A stretch of 7,089 bases of DNA, from assembly GCA_003649515.1 (NCBI GenBank), contig QMSC01000061.1:1-7089 (forward strand). Direction: 5' to 3'. The position numbers were made by a program, and so were the translations under genes. This DNA comes from Thermoprotei archaeon. Its GTDB lineage: Archaea; Thermoproteota; Thermoprotei; Thermofilales; B20-G17. The notes under the pieces are model-generated. The model was given only the letters and a program-made list of their open reading frames with translations, was not told where the DNA came from and searched no databases. Positions 1 through 5,275 of this stretch are shown one piece after another (the stretch's first letter is position 1; each line of letters begins with the position of its first letter).

Positions 1-4
1 ATCC

Positions 5-18
5 AAAGATTTTTATTA
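5..18 (+). promoter_or_regulatory. Putative archaeal BRE/TATA promoter element
   Basis: The stretch AAAGATTTTTATTA resembles an archaeal BRE plus box A. It closely matches the element in front of the PAP2 gene (4332-4343) and partly matches the one before the ceramidase-like gene (6820-6830). Transcription would start near position 38, just upstream of the small ORF at 53-193. With no clear gene downstream, the call rests on sequence resemblance alone. Confidence 0.35.
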
Positions 19-52
19 ATCCTCAACACTCCCATGTACAGAAGAGGAAGAG

Positions 53-193
53 ATGAAGAAAACAACAATTAAGGAGCCACAGTATCCTATTTTCATAGTG
101 TTGAAACAATCCTTTCTATATCCCAGCCCGCCTGTGATCCTATATATAAGCTTGGAAACTTTCCTCGCAAGACTTCAAATCCTCTTCTCGTAG
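53..193 (+). CDS. Possible small ORF, 46 codons, unknown function
   Basis: An ATG at 53 opens a 46-codon frame ending in TAG at 191-193. It begins MKKTTIKEPQYPIFIVLKQS and its middle is mildly hydrophobic, with no clear transmembrane helix and no motif I recognise. In its favour are a GAGG Shine-Dalgarno-like sequence at 44-47, five bases from the ATG, and a TATA-like element at 5-18 at the right distance. Against it are its short length, unremarkable composition and no recognised relative. It overlaps by 19 bases the end of the minus-strand reading frame at 175-284, so at most one of the two is likely to be real. The box could equally drive a non-coding transcript. Confidence 0.2.
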   Translation: MKKTTIKEPQYPIFIVLKQSFLYPSPPVILYISLETFLARLQILFS

Positions 194-284
194 ACTTCTC
201 GCGCGATCCTCCTGCTCTCTTCACCTATTTTTAATTCTCCTCTTCTAAGTAGTGCGAGTACTTTTCATTCCAAGCATCAGCCAT
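175..284 (-). pseudogene. Possible frameshifted small gene, unknown function
   Basis: Reading the minus strand from an ATG at 284-282 gives MADAWNEK and then a non-homologous-looking tail that stops at 231. In the -1 frame, beginning at the AAAA run in that eighth codon, an open stretch reads KVLALLRRGELKIGEESR followed by RIAREVYEKRI, ending in TGA at 177-175. This second stretch is charged and amphipathic and looks like the end of a thermophile protein, yet has no ATG, GTG or TTG start of its own. Joined by one frameshift the product would be 36 residues. An AT-rich element at 302-308 (CATAAAA on the minus strand) lies where a leaderless promoter would be. It could be a decayed gene, a sequencing error in a real small gene, or chance. 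I do not recognise a family. Confidence 0.22.
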
Positions 285-307
285 ATAATACTTTATTAGA
301 TTTTATG
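283..307 (+). promoter_or_regulatory. Putative promoter region of the phosphatase-like gene
   Basis: Two AT-rich candidates for box A lie here: ATATAATA at 283-290 and AGATTTTATG at 298-307. The first would start transcription near 312 and keep the GGGAG ribosome site at 321-325 in the message. The second would start it near 330, making the GTG at 332 almost leaderless. The ribosome site favours the first. The same AT-rich stretch read on the other strand could serve the possible minus-strand small gene. Confidence 0.4.
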
Positions 308-331
308 TAGATACTGGTACGGGAGCTATAA

Positions 332-1654
332 GTGCGCCGAAAGGTAGCATTGTTCGTGCTTAGTGGGTGTTCAATAGAGTTACTTGAGCGCACGAGTGTG
401 AGCATTGCCGAAATGTTCAAGGAAGAGGGCGCCTCAGCAGACTGGGCATGGACTGTTTTCCCCTCAACGCCCTATGCGTCTAGCGCCTCGCTGATCACTG
501 GGCTATATCCTCAAAGCCATGGGTGTGTCGTTCAGAAGTACTTTGATTCCAGGAGAAGCGTAGAAAGGCTTTTAACGTGTAACAGCCTCCTTCGAAATTC
601 AATACTGAGGATCGTTGAGAACGCGGGTGGTAAGACTGCAATCGTAGAAGGTCCTGAGGGACTGCTTAAGGGGGGCACCGTAAACGTGAGGTTATTTAGT
701 CCAGAGCTAGGAGATTTCGCCTATTACTCTAAGGTAGTCATTAGAAGACATGACCCTGATGTCCTCATCTTGAAGATACCCCTAATTAGGGAAACGTGCT
801 ACGAACACGGTCCTCGAAGCGAGCATGTGAGAGAGGCCCTAAAAAGTGTGGACGATTTCCTAATGGAGGTCTTTGAGCTTCTTGAGAGAAAGTGGAGGAA
901 TTGTTCAAAACTATACATTCTTATATCTGATCATGGAGTGACCGTGGCCGAGCTAAACGAATATGAGAGGATTGCCGGTCTATCGAGCAAGGATTTAAAC
1001 TTCCATGTAGTCTCTCAGGGGCGTCTTCTCCAAATTTATTTGAAGGATAGTAGGAGCAAGCTTAGGGCGGTTTCGGCACTAGCTAACCTTGAGGGAGTAG
1101 ACTTAGTGTTCGAAGAGCTCGAGCTCAAATCCCTGAAGAGCTTCAGTCCAGATATTGGAGACCTCGTGATCTCCCTCGAGGAGGGTTTCTACGCACTTAG
1201 GGACGATGTCATTAAGGGATGCTCTGGAGGATTTACTGACAATGAAATGAAGGTCCCCCTAATGATTTACGGTGATGGGGTTAGACAAGGGTCGATAATA
1301 TTTGCGGAGCTCGTAGACGTGGCCGCTACAATAGCGTACTATCTGACCATTAGAAAAGCCTTTGATGGAAGGCCGATAGTTGAAGCCTTTGATGGACTTT
1401 CACCAGAAGCATACGATAAGACCGCGGAGCTCACTAGTCTCATGAGGTACACCTACCGCGAATTGAGGAAGACGTTAAAGAGTGTCATGGAGTTGAAGAG
1501 AAGCTTTGCTGAAGGGGCCTTATCCCAGCCCGAATACTACCTCAAACGCAGGGATCTACGTTTGCGTTTAAGAGCTCTCTCCTACAAGTTAAAGGAGCTT
1601 AAAAGCGATATACTGCTCTCCCTAAGCCGCTATAAGGGTCACACTATTTATTAA
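332..1654 (+). CDS. Alkaline phosphatase superfamily protein, likely pseudoenzyme
   Basis: This 440-residue protein has the fold signature of the phosphodiesterase/sulfatase branch of the alkaline phosphatase superfamily. The family landmarks are an N-terminal strand with LSG (10-12), FPS followed by SLITGLYPQSHG (43-64), a PDVLILKIP strand (142-150), SDHG (199-202), the GGFTDNEMKVPLMIYGDG block (299-316) and VDVAAT (328-333). The C-terminal 75 residues are predicted as charged helices, possibly a coiled coil, as in some archaeal relatives. Several catalytic positions are changed. The first metal Asp is Ser11. The nucleophile position, ten residues before Gly57, is Pro47, with Thr46 one residue off. 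The Asp and His of the usual D-x3-H-x2-GP motif are Arg153 and Tyr157. The late His is Ser298. Only Asp200-His201 remain. The fold call is firm, the activity is doubtful, and the substrate is unknown. The start is a GTG with GGGAG six bases upstream. There is no signal peptide, so it is probably cytosolic. Confidence 0.85.
   Translation: MRRKVALFVLSGCSIELLERTSVSIAEMFKEEGASADWAWTVFPSTPYASSASLITGLYPQSHGCVVQKYFDSRRSVERLLTCNSLLRNSILRIVENAGGKTAIVEGPEGLLKGGTVNVRLFSPELGDFAYYSKVVIRRHDPDVLILKIPLIRETCYEHGPRSEHVREALKSVDDFLMEVFELLERKWRNCSKLYILISDHGVTVAELNEYERIAGLSSKDLNFHVVSQGRLLQIYLKDSRSKLRAVSALANLEGVDLVFEELELKSLKSFSPDIGDLVISLEEGFYALRDDVIKGCSGGFTDNEMKVPLMIYGDGVRQGSIIFAELVDVAATIAYYLTIRKAFDGRPIVEAFDGLSPEAYDKTAELTSLMRYTYRELRKTLKSVMELKRSFAEGALSQPEYYLKRRDLRLRLRALSYKLKELKSDILLSLSRYKGHTIY
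1644..1654 (+). promoter_or_regulatory. Possible TATA box for the M20 gene
   Basis: CTATTTATTAA overlaps the stop codon of the upstream gene. A start of transcription about 25 bases downstream, near 1674, would give a leader of about 27 bases that holds the strong ribosome site at 1687-1694. The two plus-strand genes are only 46 bp apart, so co-transcription is also possible. Confidence 0.35.
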
Positions 1655-1700
1655 CCTGCTGGGCTAATGTTAAGGTACAAAACGATGGGAGGGGCCCCAC

Positions 1701-3047
1701 GTGATCCGGGAAGAGGAAAGGGAAATGACCCGTTTTCTCTCCGAGCTTATACAGATAGACACTTCTAATCCACCGGGCAACGAGGCTGAGGCAGCAAAAC
1801 TCATAAAGGAGAAGCTTTCCGAATACGGTATTAAGAGCATATACCTCGAGAGCGATAAGAATAGAGGTAACGTTATAGCCTATTTGGGCGAGGAAAATAA
1901 GCCCCGCCTTCTGCTCCTCTCTCACCTTGATGTGGTTCCTGCAGTTAGGGAGGAGTGGAAAGTGGACCCATTTTCGGGGCTGATCAAGGATGGGTATATC
2001 TGGGGACGTGGAGCTCTCGACGATAAGGGTCCTCTTGTCGCTGAACTATATGCATTTTTGGCGTTTCGGGACTTGGTGGATGAGCTGAACATCCAACTGA
2101 TGTTCGCTGCTACGGCGGATGAGGAGAAAGGGGGTCTGAAGGGAGTAGGCTGGCTCATTGAAAACCACCCCGAGAAGATTAGAGCTGAGTATGCGATAAA
2201 CGAGGGCGGAGGAATGGGACTACCAGTTCGCGGAAAATACATTTTTCCTATCCAGACAGCTGAGAAGGGAGTTTACTGGTTTAGATTGAGGGTTAAGGGG
2301 GTTCCAGGCCACGGCTCAATACCTGGAAGCGGAGTGAACGCCATAGCACTAGCATCATCAGTCATTGAGAGAGTAGTTTCTAAACAACCGGATATAAGGA
2401 TGACGGATCACGCCAAGGGCTTCATTGAAAGCTTCTTAAGGATTTCTGATAAAAGTTTCCTCACACCTCTAGTCTCCTCTCCACAATTGGCTGATAAAGT
2501 TCTTGATAAGCTCGCTAAAGAGGATAAAGGGCTAGCGGAAAAGATAAGAGCCATGCTCAGAAACACTGTGACGCCTACGATGATCAAGGGGGGTGTGAAG
2601 GAGAACATTATACCTTCCCTATGCGAGGTTGTATTCGACGCTAGACTTCTTCCGGGCTCCAATAAGGAGGAACTGCTAAGGTACATTAAGGAGAAGTGTG
2701 AGGGACTAGACTACGAATTAGAGTTCATTTCGGAGGAAGAGCCTACAGAATCTCCTCTCACCAGCCCTCTCTACGAGGCTATAAAGGCAGTTTTAATGGA
2801 GGAGCTAGAAAACGCGGTAGTTACGCCGGTTCTTGGCACAGGGGGAACGGACTCACGTTTTCTAAGGAGATCTTTTAAGTGTCAAGCATATGGCTTTACT
2901 CCCATAATTGTCGACGAGCCCTACGGCGATTTCTTAAGGAGAATACATGGTGTGGATGAGCGAATTTCGATAAAGAACCTTGTCTGGAGCGCGGAAGTTC
3001 TGAGGAAAGTGATAGTAGAGTTTAATGAAACTTTACGAGGTCACTAA
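1701..3047 (+). CDS. M20 family metallopeptidase / ArgE-DapE-like deacylase
   Basis: A 448-residue cytosolic zinc hydrolase of the M20 family (aminoacylase-1, carboxypeptidase G2, ArgE/DapE type), of normal length and with every expected active-site element. These are SHLDVVP with His75 and Asp77, GRGALDDKG with the bridging metal Asp107, TADEEKGG with catalytic Glu141 and metal Glu142, INEGG with metal Glu168, and the late His415 in RIHGVDE. The dimerisation domain is inserted at about 190-310 and carries GVPGHGS with His204, which in relatives reaches into the partner's active site. GTGGTDSR (379-386) matches the C-terminal substrate loop. The enzyme should hydrolyse an amide bond next to a carboxylate, as in an N-acyl amino acid or dipeptide, but the sequence does not say which. 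The GTG start is chosen because GGGAGGGG at 1687-1694 lies at good spacing; Met9 at 1725 is a weaker alternative. The 3' end overlaps the convergent hypB gene by 15 bp. Confidence 0.93.
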   Translation: MIREEEREMTRFLSELIQIDTSNPPGNEAEAAKLIKEKLSEYGIKSIYLESDKNRGNVIAYLGEENKPRLLLLSHLDVVPAVREEWKVDPFSGLIKDGYIWGRGALDDKGPLVAELYAFLAFRDLVDELNIQLMFAATADEEKGGLKGVGWLIENHPEKIRAEYAINEGGGMGLPVRGKYIFPIQTAEKGVYWFRLRVKGVPGHGSIPGSGVNAIALASSVIERVVSKQPDIRMTDHAKGFIESFLRISDKSFLTPLVSSPQLADKVLDKLAKEDKGLAEKIRAMLRNTVTPTMIKGGVKENIIPSLCEVVFDARLLPGSNKEELLRYIKEKCEGLDYELEFISEEEPTESPLTSPLYEAIKAVLMEELENAVVTPVLGTGGTDSRFLRRSFKCQAYGFTPIIVDEPYGDFLRRIHGVDERISIKNLVWSAEVLRKVIVEFNETLRGH

Positions 3048-3800
3048 GTCCGCGAGGCGTGACATGCATCTTTTCCATTCCTGTGATAGGAGTGGAGATT
3101 CACCACGCCTGAGCAACTCCTCAAGTTCAGGGTTAAGGGGAAGTTTAAGGACATCTTTTATTCCGAACTCCTCTGCAAGAGTATAAGCTTCCGATCTACC
3201 AAAGAGCTCGATTACACTGTTTCCATACCTCAAATAGGACATGTTCTCCACAAGGCATCTGATCAGTATTTTCTCATCAGTTAAGAGTCTCAGTAGCCGC
3301 CTTACAACGTTTAATGAGAGTATTGAAGGGATTGTTACAACTACCGCTAACGCTTTTTCCCTTAGGAGTCGCAATGTTACTACGACCTCGTCTCCTGTAC
3401 CGGGTGGTAGGTCTACTACTAGGAAATCGAGAAGATCCCACGAAGTCTCAGCAAAGATACTAAGCACGAGCTTTTCCTTAGTTTCACCACGGAAGGCTAG
3501 CGGCTTTTCACCTACAAGCAGAGTCAATGACATGTATTCTAGGCCATTAGCGTTAATAGGTTTCAGACCCTTTCGGTCTCCTGTGGGCTTTTTTCTAACT
3601 CTTAAGATCAGATTAGTGCTAGGCCCGTGGATGTCTAGATCTAATAAGCCCACCTTAAAGCCCTTCTCTTTAAGGATCAGCGCAAGTGACGTTGCTATTA
3701 GGCTTTTTCCCACGCCACCTTTTCCACTAGCTACCAGAATCGCCTTCTTCACTTTACCGAGCTTAAGCTTAGCCATTTCGTAGCGAGGATCAAGATACAT
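3033..3800 (-). CDS. hypB: ATPase-type HypB (Mrp/MinD family), nickel chaperone partner
   Basis: A 255-residue P-loop ATPase of the MinD/Mrp group. It has a deviant Walker A, SGKGGVGKS (25-33), with signature Lys27 and Lys32. A second Asp motif, DLDIHGPS, spans 54-61, and a Walker B-like VVDLPPGTGD spans 128-137 with Asp130. A VENMS motif lies at 184-188. Scaffold-type Mrp/NBP35 proteins carry a CxxC soon after that motif for an iron-sulfur cluster; here there are only two isolated cysteines (182 and 245), so the iron-sulfur role is unlikely. It sits 7 bp downstream of hypA, as in Thermococcus, where HypB is a MinD-type ATPase that binds HypA and raises its nickel affinity in an ATP-dependent cycle for [NiFe] hydrogenase maturation. 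The MYLDPR beginning also resembles my recollection of Thermococcus HypB. The ATG is preceded by GAGAGGTGA, a strong ribosome site that overlaps the hypA stop codon, so the genes are probably translationally coupled. A generic Mrp ATPase is the alternative. Confidence 0.85.
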   Translation of the reverse strand: MYLDPRYEMAKLKLGKVKKAILVASGKGGVGKSLIATSLALILKEKGFKVGLLDLDIHGPSTNLILRVRKKPTGDRKGLKPINANGLEYMSLTLLVGEKPLAFRGETKEKLVLSIFAETSWDLLDFLVVDLPPGTGDEVVVTLRLLREKALAVVVTIPSILSLNVVRRLLRLLTDEKILIRCLVENMSYLRYGNSVIELFGRSEAYTLAEEFGIKDVLKLPLNPELEELLRRGESPLLSQEWKRCMSRLADLVTS

Positions 3801-3807
3801 GCGGTCG

Positions 3808-4254
3808 TCACCTCTCGCTCGTTATCTTTTCAACTATCAGCTCTCTTCCCTGCTCGATCTCAAAATCCCTGCTACCACAATTGGGGCAGCGTGCGAAAGC
3901 ATATACGAGATCTGGCATATAGTGGAGCGGTAAGTCTAGACCCCCCTCTTCATCTTCTAAGAGGTATTCCTGAGCCTCCTTCTCCAGGCTGGATTTCATA
4001 TCTCTTAGAGTCCACTTAGAACCGCATATATTACACCTGAAGAGAACGGGCTTCGTTTTGATCGTGAATTTAGCCCCCCTAAGCATCTTCTCTTCCTCGG
4101 ATAACATTCTTAATGCTTCTTCTAAGATGCCTACATCGAGCATCGATAGCTCTCCCACGGATATTTCGACTTCGATGAGCCTTCTGAGCCCCCTCTCCTT
4201 GGCATAGGAGACGAGAGTTCTGATAATGCCTTCCGCAATGCTCCACTCGTGCAT
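3808..4254 (-). CDS. hypA: HypA, nickel metallochaperone for [NiFe] hydrogenase maturation
   Basis: This 148-residue cytosolic protein begins MHEWSIAE, the HypA signature in which the N-terminus and His2 bind nickel. A structural zinc site is formed by Cys74-x2-Cys77 (CNIC) and Cys123-x2-Cys126 (CPNC). The closing segment, GSRDFEIEQGREL, is typical of the family. It is longer than bacterial HypA (about 115 residues) because some 35 residues are inserted between the two cysteine pairs, as in archaeal HypA. His111 in LHYMP lies 12 residues before Cys123. By my recollection of the Thermococcus kodakarensis protein, that is the position of His98, an extra nickel ligand in its HypA-HypB complex. 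It is the first gene of a two-gene operon with hypB, with a TATA box close upstream and no evident ribosome site. Confidence 0.95.
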   Translation of the reverse strand: MHEWSIAEGIIRTLVSYAKERGLRRLIEVEISVGELSMLDVGILEEALRMLSEEEKMLRGAKFTIKTKPVLFRCNICGSKWTLRDMKSSLEKEAQEYLLEDEEGGLDLPLHYMPDLVYAFARCPNCGSRDFEIEQGRELIVEKITSER

Positions 4255-4282
4255 TTCCAGCCCAAGGTCTTTAGTAAAATAC

Positions 4283-4292
4283 TTTATATAAT
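4283..4292 (-). promoter_or_regulatory. TATA box of the hypA-hypB operon
   Basis: On the minus strand this reads TTATATAAAG, a good archaeal box A. Its centre lies about 33 bases before the hypA ATG at 4254, so the message would carry a leader of only about 5-10 bases. That fits the lack of a Shine-Dalgarno sequence before hypA, in contrast with the strong one before hypB. Confidence 0.55.
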
Positions 4293-4331
4293 CTTATTGA
4301 AATTCTGGAGCCGATAAGCAGTCCTCCTCAG

Positions 4332-4347
4332 AAGATTTTTATATTTT
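4332..4347 (+). promoter_or_regulatory. BRE/TATA box of the PAP2 gene, probably leaderless
   Basis: AAGATTTTTATATTTT is a BRE-like purine stretch followed by a T/A-rich box A. Its centre is about 25 bases before the ATG at 4366, so transcription is predicted to begin at or next to the start codon. No Shine-Dalgarno sequence is seen, which agrees with a leaderless message. It lies back to back with the hypA promoter in a 111-bp divergent gap. Confidence 0.6.
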
Positions 4348-4365
4348 GTAAATCTTTTTCTGGCT

Positions 4366-4974
4366 ATGAATTTCAGAGAAGCCAGTGAGAGAATCGCTGA
4401 CATAGTCTCCCACGTCTTAAACGCTCCATTCTTCGCGCTTTACTTACTGTTCATAATACTTTACAATGAGTCCCTGGACGTAATTCTAAACCTCCTTACG
4501 GTGGTTCTAGGAGTACTATTACTCGTGATCGCACCTACAGCGCTTATAGCGATCGAAAGTAGACGAGGAAGGGTAGACTACTTTGTCTCTGATGTTAGAA
4601 AAAGACCTAAGTTCTTCATACCTCCGTTAATAAGCTATATTCTCGGTTTCACCATATTTCAAGAGCTTGGCGTGAGGACAATAGCCTTATATTACCTGTG
4701 CTACTTCACTGTGACTCTCGTCATCTTGCTTGTAACCTTGAAGTGGAAAATAAGCGTACATGCAGCGGGAGTCTGCGGTCCGATAACCTTTACAGTGTAT
4801 GTTTACGGCTTAGAATACTGCTTACTCTACCTCCTCGTGCCTTTAGTGGCTTGGTCCCGCGTAGCGTTAAAAGCCCATACTAAAAGTCAGGTGACAATAG
4901 GAGCCATAATTGCAGGTTTAATAACCTATCTTACATGTCTTGCCTATGATGAGATATATTTCCTAAACTTTTAG
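4366..4974 (+). CDS. PAP2-family membrane phosphatase
   Basis: A 202-residue integral membrane protein with about six hydrophobic segments (roughly 21-33, 38-63, 84-98, 105-125, 137-162 and 176-197). Between and beside them are the three PAP2 catalytic motifs in altered form. Motif 1 keeps Arg80-Pro81 (RKRP), but its Lys position is Phe73. In motif 2, ISVH ending at His132 stands for PSGH. Motif 3 is complete up to its His, with Ser164-Arg165-x5-His171, but its usual Asp is Gln175. The HAAG and WSR-x5-HT pattern recalls a PAP2 subgroup I associate with archaea, so the changes probably mark a subfamily rather than decay. Family members remove phosphate from lipid phosphates or polyprenyl pyrophosphates at the membrane. 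Lying upstream of a flippase, recycling of a polyprenyl carrier is a reasonable guess, not shown. The ATG at 4366 sits at the predicted transcription start. Confidence 0.75.
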   Translation: MNFREASERIADIVSHVLNAPFFALYLLFIILYNESLDVILNLLTVVLGVLLLVIAPTALIAIESRRGRVDYFVSDVRKRPKFFIPPLISYILGFTIFQELGVRTIALYYLCYFTVTLVILLVTLKWKISVHAAGVCGPITFTVYVYGLEYCLLYLLVPLVAWSRVALKAHTKSQVTIGAIIAGLITYLTCLAYDEIYFLNF

Positions 4975-5120
4975 ACCTGTTACTAGCTTATCCCTCAGGT
5001 ACTGCTGGTATCTTGACGTTTAACATGCTGTTAGACTACTTCAATACCTATCAGCTGAGTTTGTCAACAATAAACCGGCAGTGTATCCTCGTTAAGACCG
5101 AGATAAGCAGCGGTTTAGTA

Positions 5121-5127
5121 TTTATAA
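5121..5127 (+). promoter_or_regulatory. Probable TATA box for the flippase transcript
   Basis: TTTATAA within AGTATTTATAAGC fits an archaeal box A. Transcription would start near 5149, leaving a leader of about 100 bases before the flippase start, which is long next to the short leaders inferred for hypA and the PAP2 gene. A small ORF starts inside that leader at 5186. Confidence 0.5.
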
Positions 5128-5145
5128 GCAACATTTCCATTTAGT

Positions 5146-5160
5146 TTTCGCGAAAGCTTT
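5146..5160. promoter_or_regulatory. Overlapping palindromes at the predicted transcription start
   Basis: TTTCGCGAAA (5146-5155) is a perfect 10-bp palindrome, and AAAGCTTT (5153-5160), which overlaps it, is a perfect 8-bp palindrome. They lie about 25 bases after the TATA box, where a bound repressor would block transcription initiation. The operator role is inferred from position only. Confidence 0.35.
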
Positions 5161-5185
5161 ACGTATACAAAGCTGGCGATATTAA

Positions 5186-5275
5186 ATGCGCCCAGTAGTC
5201 GTGAACTGCCGGTCTCGTGGGAATATCTTGGCTCAGTACGTTATAGAGGCTGGTGTCAGTGACAACTCCCAATAA
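5186..5275 (+). CDS. Possible leader ORF, 29 codons, overlapping the flippase start
   Basis: An ATG at 5186 opens a 29-codon frame (it begins MRPVVVNCRSRGNILAQYVI) that ends in TAA at 5273-5275. It lies in the predicted flippase leader and overlaps the GTG at 5253 by 23 bases in another frame, so its translation could affect flippase initiation. A weak purine run, AGCTGGCGA, lies upstream. No family is recognised, and the length is within what chance allows. Confidence 0.2.
   Translation: MRPVVVNCRSRGNILAQYVIEAGVSDNSQ

Larger units (their letters stand above)
5074..5213. repeat. Inverted repeat, 9-bp perfect arms, in the pre-flippase gap
   Basis: ACCGGCAGT at 5074-5082 and ACTGCCGGT at 5205-5213 are exact reverse complements separated by 122 bases. 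A read-through transcript from the PAP2 gene could pair them and close a large loop. A transcript begun at the internal TATA box would contain only the second arm. The function is unknown and chance is possible. Confidence 0.4.

Noticed and set aside
16..96. A 26-codon minus-strand ORF with a signal-peptide-like start
   Set aside because: Too short, with no promoter or ribosome site, and it lies opposite the better supported plus-strand signals.
1691..1703. GGGGCCCC followed by an overlapping CACGTG at the M20 start
   Set aside because: The GGGG is explained by the ribosome site, and the palindrome has no loop, so it cannot form an RNA hairpin; no regulatory role can be supported.
1644..2686. 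Three minus-strand open frames of about 92-106 codons (1644-1925, 1922-2242, 2408-2686)
   Set aside because: All lie opposite the M20 gene, whose full catalytic set is present on the plus strand, and their translations look like reverse-strand shadows.
3241..3783. A 180-codon plus-strand open frame opposite hypB
   Set aside because: It is the antisense of a gene with unmistakable ATPase motifs; its own product is Ser/Thr/Arg/Pro-rich, with no domain pattern or ribosome site.
4698..4883. Second plus-frame ORF of 61 codons inside the PAP2 gene
   Set aside because: It is wholly inside a gene with clear membrane segments and catalytic motifs, and its product resembles nothing known to me.
5025..5144. 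A 39-codon plus-strand frame (starting MLLDYF) in the gap before the flippase, open further upstream without an ATG
   Set aside because: It runs through the inverted repeat arm and the TATA box, has no ribosome site or recognisable pattern, and is short enough to occur by chance.
4975..5252. A tRNA or box C/D guide RNA in the gap
   Set aside because: No T-loop sequence, acceptor pairing, or properly spaced C and D boxes could be found.
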